Assembly (NCBI RefSeq): GCF_042683125.1
Contig: NZ_JBHUIY010000009.1
Location: forward strand, 46,366-110,365
DNA length: 64,000 nucleotides
Direction: 5' to 3'
Source of the DNA: Phaeospirillum tilakii
GTDB lineage: Bacteria > Pseudomonadota > Alphaproteobacteria > Rhodospirillales > Magnetospirillaceae
The notes under the pieces are model-generated. The model saw nothing but the letters and a program-made list of their open reading frames with translations. It was not told the DNA's origin and searched no databases. Below, piece by piece: positions 8,176-16,655 of this stretch (positions within the stretch are counted from its first letter, which is position 1; every line of letters starts with the position of its first letter). The position numbers and the translations under genes were made by a program.

Positions 8176-8715
8176 ATGCTTATACGGTCTGCCGACATCG
8201 GGGATATGAAGTCGATCTGGCGGATCCTGAGCCCGACCATCCAGGCCGGCGAAACCTACGCCCTCGATCGGGACATGAGCGAGCGGGACGCCCTGGCCTA
8301 TTGGCTGGGCGCTGATCGGGAAACCTTCGTCGCCGAACAGGGCGGCGAAATCGTCGGCACCTATTATCTGCGTCCCAATCAGGCGGGGGGCGGAAAACAC
8401 ATCTGCAATTGCGGCTACATGACTGCGCCCGCCGCCACCGGTCGCGGTGTGGCTCGCGCGATGTGTGCGCATTCGCTGCATCACGCGAGAAAGTGCGGGT
8501 TCCGCGGGATGCAGTTCAATTTCGTCGTCAGCACCAACCTCCGGGCCGTGGCGTTATGGCAATCTTTCGGTTTCGAGATTGTCGGCCGCTTGCCTCAGGT
8601 ATTTCACCATCCTGGACTCGGCTATGTCGATGCCTTGGTGATGTTTCGAACTCTTGTTGAGATCGAGGGGATCCAAGGGCCTGTGGCCCTTGGCGGGCAT
8701 GGGCAGCGCCCATGA
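8176..8715 (+). CDS. GNAT-family N-acetyltransferase
   Basis: A 179-residue GCN5-related acetyltransferase starting MLIRSADIGDMKSIW. The fold is visible as FVAEQGGEIVGTYYLRPNQ (strands 3-4), GYMTAPAATGRGVARAMCAHSL (acetyl-CoA pyrophosphate loop, variant of Q/RxxGxG/A) and VVSTNLRAVALWQSFGFEIVG (C-terminal half). The acceptor substrate is unknown. The last 14 or so residues, starting IQGPVALGG, are encoded by a family A repeat copy, so the C-terminus is repeat-derived. Its G+C is visibly lower than that of its neighbours, and the gene is bracketed by inverted repeat copies, which suggests acquisition. Confidence 0.85.
   Translation: MLIRSADIGDMKSIWRILSPTIQAGETYALDRDMSERDALAYWLGADRETFVAEQGGEIVGTYYLRPNQAGGGKHICNCGYMTAPAATGRGVARAMCAHSLHHARKCGFRGMQFNFVVSTNLRAVALWQSFGFEIVGRLPQVFHHPGLGYVDALVMFRTLVEIEGIQGPVALGGHGQRP
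8668..8712. repeat. Dispersed repeat family A, copy 3 (reverse), inside the GNAT 3' end
   Basis: A reverse-oriented copy (GGATCCAAGGGCC stem to GGGCAGCGCCC stem) that overlaps the last codons of the acetyltransferase. It is the partner of copy 2 across the gene. Confidence 0.8.
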
Positions 8716-8740
8716 AAAAGCGCGGGCCGGAGGCCCGCGC
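8715..8740 (-). terminator. Intrinsic terminator of the lolC-lolD operon
   Basis: On the minus strand a perfect 9-bp stem (8720-8728 with 8732-8740, 3-base loop) is followed by five T residues (8719 down to 8715). It lies 27 bp past the lolD stop. It touches the GNAT stop codon from the other strand. Confidence 0.75.
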
Positions 8741-8766
8741 TCACTCACACGAACAATGCTTGAAGA

Positions 8767-9456
8767 TCAGACCTCTACCAGCACGCCTTCGCGCAGGGTG
8801 ACGGCGCGGTCCATCCGGCGGGCCAGTTCGGGGTTATGGGTGGCGATCAGGGCGGCGACGCCGCTGCCGCGCACCACGCCGAGCAGTTCGGCGAACACCG
8901 TTTCGGCGGTATGGGGATCGAGGTTGCCGGTCGGTTCGTCGGCCAGCAGCACCTTGGGGGCGTTGGCGAGGGCGCGGCAGATCGCCACCCGCTGCTGTTC
9001 GCCGCCGGAGAGCTGGCCGGGGCGGTGTTCGGCGCGGGCGGCGAGGCCGACCCGGTCGAGCAGGCCGAGAGCACGGGCGCGGGCCGAGCGGCGGCTGGCC
9101 CCGGCGATCATCTGCGGCAGGATCACGTTCTCGACCGCCGAGAATTCCGGCAACAGGTGGTGGTACTGGTAGACGAAGCCGAGATGGAGCCGGCGCAGCC
9201 GGGTGCGCTCGCCCTCGGACAGGTCGCCGGCGGCGGTGCCGGCGAGGTGGATCTCGCCTTCATCCGGACGTTCGAGCAGACCGGCGATGTGCAGCAGGGT
9301 CGATTTGCCGGCGCCCGAGGGGCCGACCAGGGCAACGATCTCGCCGGACCGCAGGGTCAGATCGACCCCGTTCAGCACCGCCAGGGTTTCCTTGCCCTGG
9401 GCGAAGCGGCGGCGGATGCCGGACAGGCGCAGCCCCTCGCTGATGGCCTCACTCAT
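8767..9456 (-). CDS. lolD: Lipoprotein-releasing ABC transporter ATPase LolD
   Basis: A 229-residue ABC ATPase of the MacB/LolD type. Walker A is GPSGAGKST, the signature is QLSGGEQQRVAICRAL, Walker B is VLLADEPTGNLD, and the H-loop is IATHNPEL. YQYHHLLPEFSAVEN is the LolD-typical Q-loop. It powers extraction of outer-membrane lipoproteins from the inner membrane together with the permease. The start overlaps the upstream lolC stop by 8 nt, so the two are translationally coupled. Confidence 0.95.
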   Translation of the reverse strand: MSEAISEGLRLSGIRRRFAQGKETLAVLNGVDLTLRSGEIVALVGPSGAGKSTLLHIAGLLERPDEGEIHLAGTAAGDLSEGERTRLRRLHLGFVYQYHHLLPEFSAVENVILPQMIAGASRRSARARALGLLDRVGLAARAEHRPGQLSGGEQQRVAICRALANAPKVLLADEPTGNLDPHTAETVFAELLGVVRGSGVAALIATHNPELARRMDRAVTLREGVLVEV

Positions 9457-10693
9457 AGCGCAACGCCTCCACCGGATCGAGCCGCGCCGCCCGCCAGGAC
9501 GGGTAGATGGTGGCGGCGAACGACAGGCCAAGCGCCATCGCCACCACCGTCGCCACCTCGCCGGGTTCGACCCGGGCCGGCAATTGGGTCAGGAAATAGA
9601 TCTCGGCGGCGAACAGGTCGCGGCCGATGATCGACTGGATGAACTGGCGGATCTGCTCGATATGGGTGGCGAACCACACCCCGAGCAGGGTGCCGAACAG
9701 GGTGCCGGCCACCCCGACCGAGGCGCCGGACAGGAAGAAGATCCGCATGATCATCCCCCGCGTCGCCCCCATCGTGCGCAGGATGGCGATGTCGCGCCCC
9801 TTGTCCTTCACCAGCATGATCAGGCTGGAGATGATGTTGAACGCCGCCACCAGGATGATCAGGGTCAGGATCAGGAACATCACATTGCGTTCGACCTGGA
9901 CCGCGTTGAAGAAATTGGCGTTCGATTGCTGCCAGTCATAGATCCGGGCCTGACCGCCGGTGATCTGGAACAGGTCGCCGCGCAGGGCCGGCACCCGGTC
10001 GGGATCGTCGAGGAACACCTCGATCTGCGACACCGCGCCGGGCAGGCGGAAATAGGTCTGGGCGGCGGCCAGCGGCATGAAGATGAAGGCCGAATCATAT
10101 TCGAACATGCCGACATTGAAGGTGCCGACCACCCGGTAGCCGCGCATCCGCGGCACGGTGCCGAAGGCGGTGGCGTTGCCCTTGGGCGAGATGATCGAGA
10201 CGGTGTCGCCGATCGTCACCCCCAGCTTTTCCGCCAGCCGCGAGCCCAGCACCACCGCGTCGTCGCCGCTGAAGGCGGCGGGATCGCCGCGCCAGTGGGC
10301 GCTGAAGATCGGCCGGGCCAGCAGGTCCTCGGGGGCGACGCCGCGCACCATCGCCCCGGTGCCGCCGGCGGGCGAGGTGGCGAACACCTGCCCCTCGACG
10401 GTGGGGATCGCCATCGTCACCCCGGTCAGGTTGCGGATGCGCTGGGCCAGCGATTCATAGCCGGTCAGCGCCCCGTCGGCGGCATAGACCCCGACATGCC
10501 CGTTGATGCCGAGGATCCGCGACAGCAATTCGTGGCGGAACCCGTTCATCACCGCCATCACCACGATCAGGGTGGCGACGCCGAGACCGATGCCGGCCAG
10601 CGAAAAGCCGGCGATCACCGAAATGAACCCTTCCCGCCGCCGCGCCCGCAGATAGCGGAAGGCCACCATCCGTTCGAAGGAACCGAAGATCAT
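9449..10693 (-). CDS. lolC: Lipoprotein-releasing system transmembrane protein LolC/LolE
   Basis: A 414-residue inner-membrane permease. The start is FGSFERMVAFRYLRARRREGF with one membrane segment near residues 20-45 (IAGFSLAGIGLGVATLIVVMAVMNGF). A periplasmic MacB-like domain follows, and then an FtsX domain with three segments near the C-terminus. One permease gene beside lolD is the usual alphaproteobacterial arrangement, with the single protein taking both LolC and LolE roles. A family A repeat separates it from proS. Confidence 0.93.
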   Translation of the reverse strand: MIFGSFERMVAFRYLRARRREGFISVIAGFSLAGIGLGVATLIVVMAVMNGFRHELLSRILGINGHVGVYAADGALTGYESLAQRIRNLTGVTMAIPTVEGQVFATSPAGGTGAMVRGVAPEDLLARPIFSAHWRGDPAAFSGDDAVVLGSRLAEKLGVTIGDTVSIISPKGNATAFGTVPRMRGYRVVGTFNVGMFEYDSAFIFMPLAAAQTYFRLPGAVSQIEVFLDDPDRVPALRGDLFQITGGQARIYDWQQSNANFFNAVQVERNVMFLILTLIILVAAFNIISSLIMLVKDKGRDIAILRTMGATRGMIMRIFFLSGASVGVAGTLFGTLLGVWFATHIEQIRQFIQSIIGRDLFAAEIYFLTQLPARVEPGEVATVVAMALGLSFAATIYPSWRAARLDPVEALRYE

Positions 10694-10726
10694 GCCGTCA
10701 TCCCATTGCGTTGCCGGCGAATCGCC

Positions 10727-10773
10727 GGGGTCCAGGGGCCTTGCGGCCCCTGGCGGGCGTGGGCGGAGCCCAC
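10727..10773. repeat. Dispersed repeat family A, copy 4 (reverse)
   Basis: A reverse copy with stems GGGGCC(TTGC)GGCCCC and GGGCGGAGCCC between proS (ends 10784) and lolC (starts 10693), both leftward. It could reduce read-through from proS. Confidence 0.8.
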
Positions 10774-10783
10774 CAGATCGGCG

Positions 10784-12073
10784 TCAGCCGAACAGCCGGG
10801 CCAGCGCGGATTCGGCCGACAGCTCGACCTTTTCGCCGCTGGCGCGGTTCTTCAGCTCGACCAGCCCGGCGGCGACGCCCTTCGGCCCGACCACCAGCTG
10901 CCAGGGCAGACCGATCAGGTCCATGTCGGCGAACTTGACCCCGGCCCGCTCGTCGCGGTCGTCATAAAGACACTCCCGCCCGCCGGCCGTCAGCTTGGCG
11001 TAGAGATCCTCGCACACCGCGTCGCAGGCGGCGTCGCCGCTCTTGAGGTTGATCAGCCCGACCTTGAACGGCGCGACGCTGTCCGGCCAGATGATGCCGC
11101 GCTCGTCGTGATAGGCCTCGATGATCGCGCCGACCAGCCGCGACACGCCGATGCCGTAGGAGCCCATCTCGACCGGAATGGCATCGCCGTTCGGCCCCTG
11201 GACCACCGCGTTCATCGGCTTGGAATATTTGGTGCCGAAATAGAAGATGTGGCCGACCTCGATGCCGCGCGCCTCGCGCAGGCGCTCGGCCGGCGGCACG
11301 CCGGGGGCGTTGGGGTCGTGCTTCTCGTCGGTGACGGCATAGAGCCGGTCGAGCGCGGCGAGATCGATCTCGCCCTTCGCCGCCAGTTCCTCGTAGGCGA
11401 CGTCGTAGAACACGCCGCTTTCACCGGTTTCGGCGAGGATGTGGAATTCGTGGGTGAGGTTGCCGCCGATCGCCCCGGAATCCGCCCGCATCGGAATCGC
11501 GGTCAGGCCCATCCGCTTGAAGGTCTTGAGATAGGCGGTGAACATCGCCTCGTAAGACCGCTTGGCGCCTTCGAAATCCAGATCGAACGAATAGGAATCC
11601 TTCATCAGGAACTCGCGCCCGCGCATCACGCCGAAGCGCGGCCGCACCTCGTCGCGGAACTTCCACTGGATGTGGTAGAGGGTCTTGGGCAGGTCGCGGT
11701 AGCTCTTGACGTTGTCGCGGAAGACCTGGGTGATCAGTTCCTCGTTGGTCGGGCCGTAGAGCATCTCGCGGTCGTGGCGGTCGCGGATGCGCAGCATCTC
11801 CTTGCCATAGGCGTCATAGCGGCCGCTTTCCCGCCAGATGTCGGCCGACTGGATGGTCGGCATCAGCAGTTCCTGGGCGCCGGCGGCGTCCTGCTCCTCG
11901 CGCACGATCCGCTCGATGTTGCGCAGCACCCGGAGCCCGAGCGGCAGCCAGGTATAGATGCCGGCGGCCGACTGACGGATCATCCCGGCCCGCAGCATCA
12001 GCCGGTGCGAGGCGATCTGGGCCTCGGACGGCGTCTCCTTGAGGGTCGGCAGGAAATAGCTGGAACGACGCAT
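10784..12073 (-). CDS. proS: Prolyl-tRNA synthetase, short alphaproteobacterial type
   Basis: A 429-residue class II synthetase that charges tRNA-Pro. It starts MRRSSYFLPTLKETPSEAQI. Motif 2 reads around KFRDEVRPRFGVMRGREFLMKDSYSFD split over residues 130-160, motif 3 is GSYGIGVSRLVGA, and a C-terminal anticodon-binding domain follows. It lacks the about 180-residue editing insertion of E. coli ProS, as is normal for the short alphaproteobacterial form. The upstream in-frame extension to 12160 has no family match and is rejected. Confidence 0.95.
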   Translation of the reverse strand: MRRSSYFLPTLKETPSEAQIASHRLMLRAGMIRQSAAGIYTWLPLGLRVLRNIERIVREEQDAAGAQELLMPTIQSADIWRESGRYDAYGKEMLRIRDRHDREMLYGPTNEELITQVFRDNVKSYRDLPKTLYHIQWKFRDEVRPRFGVMRGREFLMKDSYSFDLDFEGAKRSYEAMFTAYLKTFKRMGLTAIPMRADSGAIGGNLTHEFHILAETGESGVFYDVAYEELAAKGEIDLAALDRLYAVTDEKHDPNAPGVPPAERLREARGIEVGHIFYFGTKYSKPMNAVVQGPNGDAIPVEMGSYGIGVSRLVGAIIEAYHDERGIIWPDSVAPFKVGLINLKSGDAACDAVCEDLYAKLTAGGRECLYDDRDERAGVKFADMDLIGLPWQLVVGPKGVAAGLVELKNRASGEKVELSAESALARLFG

Positions 12074-12197
12074 GACGGTCCTCTGGTATTCGGGAAAGGC
12101 GGGAAAGCCGGGACTGTAGCCCGGATTGCCCGGACTGTCACGGCTCCGCCGCCGCCCCAATGCCGGGGGCAGACATGCCCCGCCGGCGGGGCCCCGG

Positions 12198-12680
12198 TCA
12201 GCGCGCGCCGCGTTGGGCGCAGGCCTCGGCCAGGGCGCGCTGGTCGTCGCCGATCATCGGCTGGTCGTTGTAGGTGAAGCTGTTGGTACGGAAATCATAT
12301 TTGACCACGCCGATGGTGGTGTCGCTGCGCTCGAACGCCTTGCCGAGACCGCGGGTGACGTCGGTACCGGCCATGTTCTTGCGGTAATTGATCGGGTTGA
12401 TCCGGAGCGGGATTTCCAGCGTTTCCGGCACCACCCGGCGGGCGAAATCGGCGGCGGCGGGGTCGAGGTCGGCCGGGGCCACCTTGCGCCCGCGCACATC
12501 GACTCCCGGCTGATAGGCAACGTCGGCGTCGGGGACATGGCGAACCAGCCGGGCGCAATCCTGGCGGCTGATCGTCACGGTCTGAAGCGCCCCCGGCCCC
12601 TCGGCCCAGGCCGGCGGGGCGAGGATCGCCGCCGCCAGCAGGGCGGCGCGAAACAACGGCAACGGGAAATGGCGGGCCAT
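12198..12680 (-). CDS. Secreted small protein of unknown function
   Basis: A 160-residue protein with a clear Sec signal peptide (residues 1 to about 26: basic start, LLAAAILA core, PPAWA before the cut). The mature part contains a DCARLVRHVPDADVAYQPGVDVRGR stretch that resembles small periplasmic proteins annotated as hypothetical in related bacteria. The ending ALAEACAQRG provides a second cysteine, so one disulfide (with the cysteine near residue 42) is possible. GGAG lies about 8 bases before the start. I do not recognise a function. Confidence 0.7.
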   Translation of the reverse strand: MARHFPLPLFRAALLAAAILAPPAWAEGPGALQTVTISRQDCARLVRHVPDADVAYQPGVDVRGRKVAPADLDPAAADFARRVVPETLEIPLRINPINYRKNMAGTDVTRGLGKAFERSDTTIGVVKYDFRTNSFTYNDQPMIGDDQRALAEACAQRGAR

Positions 12681-13076
12681 GGGGGGGGTCTCCTGTTCCT
12701 GCCGCCGGCCAGAGTGCGCCCGCCCCGCTCCCCGCGCAAGACCGAAGCGGCCTTCCTTTGCGTCCGTTGCCTTTCCGACCGCCCCGCCGCAACAAGCCCA
12801 CAAAAATCAGGGTGACAGGCACAACAAAATTGCGTACTCTCCCCCTACAAGCCCGGGCAACGGGAACGACCTTCAAGACGACGACCAGCCTCTTGACGCG
12901 GCTCCGGAGTCAGGAGGATGCCCCCTAAACGGTGGAACCAGGAAAAGCGGCGGGACCGGTGACGGTTCCGCCGCAACCGTTTTCGCCCAACCGCCACGGC
13001 AACACCGCCCCTTGCCATGTCCGCCGCCCGCTCCGAAGATGCGCCCGGCCACGCCACAGGAGGGGGAGCGGACGGC
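12681..13076. other. Intergenic region with IS200/REP-like remnant and an unassigned structured leader
   Basis: A 396-bp gap between two divergent genes. 12801-12846 is locally AT-rich and contains GGTGACAGGCAC and TTGCGTACTCTCCCC, which look like ends of REP-type palindromes mobilised by IS200-like transposases (from memory, not searched). 12905-12925 contains GGAGTCAGGAGGATGCCCC, similar to the 3' B12 box of cobalamin riboswitches, but the rest of that riboswitch cannot be found. AGGAGGGGGAG at 13058-13068 is the ribosome-binding site of the symporter gene. Confidence 0.4.
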
Positions 13077-14348
13077 ATGACGGCGGCGACGGGGCTGCGG
13101 GCGAAGATCTGGCGGGTGGTCCAGGTCGCCAGCGGCAATTTCCTCGAAATGTACGATTTCATGGTGTTCGGCTATTACGCCGGGGCGATCGGCCGGGCCT
13201 TCTTCCCCGCCGACAGCGAGTTCGCCTCGTTGATGCTGACGCTGATGACCTTCGGCGCCGGGTTCCTGATGCGGCCGCTGGGGGCGATCGTGCTGGGGGC
13301 CTATATCGACCATCACGGCCGCCGCGCCGGACTGCTGCTGACGCTGGCGCTGATGGCGCTCGGGATGGTGCTGATCTCCGCCTTGCCCGGCTATGCCACC
13401 CTCGGCCTGTTCGCCCCGCTGCTGGTGGTGCTGGGCCGGCTGTTGCAGGGCTTCTCGGCCGGGGTCGAGCTGGGCGGAGTCTCGGTCTACCTGTCCGAGA
13501 TCGCGCCGCCCGGCCAGCGCGGCCTCTACGTGGCGTGGCAGTCGGCCAGCCTCAATCTGGCGGTGGTGGCGGCGGCGGCGATCGGGGTGGCGCTGCATTC
13601 GGCCCTGCCGCTGGCCGAGGTCGAGGCCTGGGGCTGGCGGATTCCGATGCTGATCGGCTGCCTGATCATCCCGGCCCTGCTGCTGCTGCGGCGCGGCCTG
13701 ACCGAGACCGAGGCCTTCGCCGCCCGCCGCCACCACCCCACCGTGCGCGACATCCTGCGCGGGGTGGCGACCCACTGGCGGATCATCCTGCTCGGCATGC
13801 TGATGGTGACGATCAGCAACGCGGCGTTCTATCTGCTGACCGCCTACACCCCGACCTTCGGCAGCGCGGTGCTGCATCTGTCGAGCCGCGACGCCCTGCT
13901 GGTGACCCTGTGCGTCGGGATCACCAACGTGGTGTGCGTCCCGCTCGGCGGCGCCCTGTCCGACCGGGTCGGCCGCCGCCCGGTGATGCTGGCCGCCGCC
14001 GGGTTGATCCTGCTGGCCGCCTATCCGCTGCTGTCCTGGCTGGCGGCGGCGCCGTCGCTGACCCGGATGCTGGAGGTTGAGGAAACACTGGCGGTGCTCT
14101 ATGCCCTCTATAATGGGGCGATGATCGTCCATGTCACCGAGATCATGCCGTTCGAGGTCCGCACCGCCGGCTTCTCGCTGGCCTACAGCCTGTCGCAGAC
14201 CCTGTTCGGTGGCTTCACCCCGGCGATCTGCACCTACCTGATCCATGTCAGCGGCAATCCGGCGATCCCGGGGGCGTGGCTGTCCTTCGCCGCCCTGCTG
14301 GCGATCGGCGCGTTGCTGGCCTTTCCGCGCTTCAAGCTTCAACCTTGA
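13077..14348 (+). CDS. MFS transporter, metabolite:H+ symporter family (citrate/tricarballylate-like)
   Basis: A 423-residue major-facilitator protein with 12 predicted membrane segments. MYDFMVFGYYAGAIGRAFFP near residue 23 is the typical first helix of the metabolite:H+ symporter family (citrate, alpha-ketoglutarate, tricarballylate, proline carriers). DHHGRRAGL (loop 2-3) and SDRVGRRPVML (loop 8-9) are the duplicated MFS motif. The start at 13077 is chosen for the strong AGGAGGGGGAG upstream; a start at 13017 lacks one. The exact substrate is not determinable. Confidence 0.82.
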   Translation: MTAATGLRAKIWRVVQVASGNFLEMYDFMVFGYYAGAIGRAFFPADSEFASLMLTLMTFGAGFLMRPLGAIVLGAYIDHHGRRAGLLLTLALMALGMVLISALPGYATLGLFAPLLVVLGRLLQGFSAGVELGGVSVYLSEIAPPGQRGLYVAWQSASLNLAVVAAAAIGVALHSALPLAEVEAWGWRIPMLIGCLIIPALLLLRRGLTETEAFAARRHHPTVRDILRGVATHWRIILLGMLMVTISNAAFYLLTAYTPTFGSAVLHLSSRDALLVTLCVGITNVVCVPLGGALSDRVGRRPVMLAAAGLILLAAYPLLSWLAAAPSLTRMLEVEETLAVLYALYNGAMIVHVTEIMPFEVRTAGFSLAYSLSQTLFGGFTPAICTYLIHVSGNPAIPGAWLSFAALLAIGALLAFPRFKLQP

Positions 14349-14362
14349 GGTATCAACTGTTC

Positions 14363-14410
14363 GCGGGCTCTGCCCGCACCCGCCAAGGGCCGCAAGGCCC
14401 TTGGAACCCT
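14363..14410. repeat. Dispersed repeat family A, copy 5 (forward)
   Basis: A forward copy 14 bp after the symporter stop. It pairs with copy 6 at 14479-14526 in inverted orientation around a 68-bp core. Confidence 0.85.
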
Positions 14411-14478
14411 TTCCCTTGCCCTTCGCGCGGCAAACGCTCGCGCCCAAGCGGAAAGGCCGGTCCGCGCCCGACCACCAA

Positions 14479-14526
14479 GGGGATCCAAGGGCCTTGCGGC
14501 CCTTGGCGGGGGTGGGCGGAGCCCAC
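14479..14526. repeat. Dispersed repeat family A, copy 6 (reverse)
   Basis: The inverted partner of copy 5, ending 13 bp before the stop of the inositol-phosphatase gene. It carries an extra GGATCC at its open end, shared with copies 3 and 10. Confidence 0.85.
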
Positions 14527-14538
14527 GGGAGGGGTTTA

Positions 14539-15309
14539 TTACGCCAGCCCGGCGCGGAGCAGGTCCCACACCTGGGGATCGGGCGCCAGCAGCAGGGTGC
14601 CCTCGCTGGCGCGCGGCTGGTAGGGGCTGCCGTCGAGCATCCGGCCATGGCCGCCGGCCTCGGCATGGATCAGCACCCCGGCGGCGTGGTCCCACGGCAT
14701 CAGCCGGCGGAAATGGGCGAAATGCAGCTTGCCGCCGACCAGATCGAGGTAATCGTGGGCGGCGCTGCCCTGGCGCAGGACGTGGGCGACCCGGCCTTGC
14801 AGGCGCGAGCCGCGCCGGATCGAGCCGCTGAGGCGGTCGAGCGGCCCGCCCGGCAGCACGGCGAGGCGGCGGTCGCCCTCCCATGCGCCCTGGCCGCGTT
14901 CGGCGATCACCATCCGCCCCGCCACCGGGTCGTAAATCCAGCCGCAGCGGGTGACGCCGTCGATCACCAGGGCCAGGATCACCGCGAAGCGGGACGAGCC
15001 CTTGGCGAAATTGGCGGTGCCATCGACCGGGTCGATCACCCATACCGCACCGGGGCGTTCCAGCAGGGCGAGCCGGGCGGGATCGGCCGCCACCCCCTCC
15101 TCGCCGACACAGGGCACCCCGGGCGCCAGCCGGGCGAGGCCGGCGGCAAGGGCGCGTTCGGCGGCGATATCGGCGGCGGTGACCAATTGGCCCGGGGCCT
15201 TTTCATGCACCTCGCCGGGGGCAAGACAGCCGAAGCGGGGCAGGATCTCGGCCGCCGCCACTTCGCGCAGCAGGGCGGCAACCGCCTGCGGGTCCGGCCA
15301 TCCGGTCAT
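14539..15309 (-). CDS. Inositol monophosphatase-family phosphatase
   Basis: A 256-residue Mg-dependent phosphatase. The metal-site motifs are VGEEG (67-71 region), WVIDPVDGTANF (about 89-100) and PWDHAAGVLIHAEAGG near the C-terminus. Family members act on inositol monophosphate, histidinol phosphate or 3'-phosphoadenylates. None of these is favoured by context. Its start overlaps the hflX stop by 4 nt (ATGA), so it is coupled to hfq-hflX. Confidence 0.88.
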   Translation of the reverse strand: MTGWPDPQAVAALLREVAAAEILPRFGCLAPGEVHEKAPGQLVTAADIAAERALAAGLARLAPGVPCVGEEGVAADPARLALLERPGAVWVIDPVDGTANFAKGSSRFAVILALVIDGVTRCGWIYDPVAGRMVIAERGQGAWEGDRRLAVLPGGPLDRLSGSIRRGSRLQGRVAHVLRQGSAAHDYLDLVGGKLHFAHFRRLMPWDHAAGVLIHAEAGGHGRMLDGSPYQPRASEGTLLLAPDPQVWDLLRAGLA

Positions 15310-16655
15310 GAGGGCGGCGCGGCGCGCCCGGCGGCCTGACGGCGCTGGAAGCGGTGCAGGTCGGCCGGGTCGAGCTTGACCCGCAGATAGGCCTGGGTCT
15401 CGTCGTCGCGACGGGCCACCACCTCGCCATGGCGGTAGAGCCAGGCGATGGTCGCCCCGTCGCTGAGCGCCAGGGCGACGTCGAGCACCGCCCGCCCCTG
15501 CCCCAGCCTTTGGTCGATCTCGGCCAGCAGCGCCGGCAGGCCCTCGCCACTGACCGCCGACAGCGGGATCTGGTTGGGATGGCGGCGCGACTGGTTGAGC
15601 AGTTCCTCGCGCCCGGCCGGGTCGAGCCGGTCGATCTTGTTGAGCGCCTCCAGCAACCCGTCATCGACCAGTTCGCCGACGCCGAGTTCGCGCAGCACCG
15701 TCTCGACGTCGGTGGCCTGGGCGGCGCTGTCGGGGTGGGAGATGTCGCGGACATGGACCACCACGTCGGCCTCCAGCACCTCTTCGAGGGTGGCGCGGAA
15801 AGCGGCGACCAACTCATGCGGCAGGTCGGAGATGAACCCCACCGTGTCGGACAGGATCGCCGGCCGCCCCGATGGCAGGGTCAGGGTGCGCATGGTCGGG
15901 TCGAGGGTGGCGAACAGCATGTCGCGCGCCATCACCTCGGCCCGGGTCAGGGTGTTGAACAGGGTCGATTTGCCGGCGTTGGTGTAGCCGACCAGGGCGA
16001 TGATCGGATAGGGCACCCGGCGGCGCGCCTTGCGGTGCAGGTCGCGGGTGCGCTTGACCTCGTCCAGTTCACGCTGGAGCTTGACGATCCGCTCGCCGAT
16101 CAGCCGGCGGTCGGCCTCGATCTGGGTCTCGCCCGGGCCACCCAGGAAGCCGAAGCCGCCGCGCTGGCGTTCCAGGTGGGTCCACGACCGCACCAGCCGC
16201 GACCGCTGGTAACTGAGCGCCGCCAGCTCGACCTGAAGCGTGCCCTCGCGGGTGCGGGCGCGGGCGCCGAAGATTTCCAGGATCAGGCCGGTGCGGTCGA
16301 TCACCTTGCAGCCCCAGGCCTTTTCGAGGTTGCGCTGCTGCACCGGCGACAAGGCGGCATCGACCACCACCAGGGCGATGCCGGCCGCCTCGACCGTCTC
16401 GGCCAGCCGCTCGACCGCGCCGCTGCCGATCAGGGTGGCCGGGCGCGGCCGGCTGACCGCCACCACCTCGGCCGCGACCACGTCGAGGTCGATCGCCCCG
16501 GCCAGCCCGACCGCCTCGGCCAGCCGGGCCTCGGGACGGCGGGCTTCGGCCTCGCCCGCGCCGGCGCCGCGCCGGGCCGGATGGATCACCAGGGCGGCCT
16601 GACGGCCGGGGGAGGACGGCCCCGCCGGGGGCCGGTCGGATGCGGACCCGCTCAC
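15306..16655 (-). CDS. hflX: GTPase HflX
   Basis: A 449-residue ribosome-associated GTPase that rescues or splits stalled ribosomes under stress. The N-terminal HflX domain ends with LGGPGETQIEADRRLI-type glycine-rich helix. The G domain has ALVGYTNAGKSTLFN (G1), SDTVGFISDLP (G3) and ALNKIDRLD (G4). The start is GTG, directly abutting the hfq TAG stop, so translation is coupled. The hfq-hflX order is conserved across proteobacteria. Confidence 0.96.
   Translation of the reverse strand: MSGSASDRPPAGPSSPGRQAALVIHPARRGAGAGEAEARRPEARLAEAVGLAGAIDLDVVAAEVVAVSRPRPATLIGSGAVERLAETVEAAGIALVVVDAALSPVQQRNLEKAWGCKVIDRTGLILEIFGARARTREGTLQVELAALSYQRSRLVRSWTHLERQRGGFGFLGGPGETQIEADRRLIGERIVKLQRELDEVKRTRDLHRKARRRVPYPIIALVGYTNAGKSTLFNTLTRAEVMARDMLFATLDPTMRTLTLPSGRPAILSDTVGFISDLPHELVAAFRATLEEVLEADVVVHVRDISHPDSAAQATDVETVLRELGVGELVDDGLLEALNKIDRLDPAGREELLNQSRRHPNQIPLSAVSGEGLPALLAEIDQRLGQGRAVLDVALALSDGATIAWLYRHGEVVARRDDETQAYLRVKLDPADLHRFQRRQAAGRAAPPS

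Noticed and set aside
9203..12277. A plus-strand open frame of over 1000 codons across lolC and proS
   Set aside because: It lies antisense to two clear essential genes and its translation is low-complexity His/Gly/Arg/Gln-rich with no family motif.
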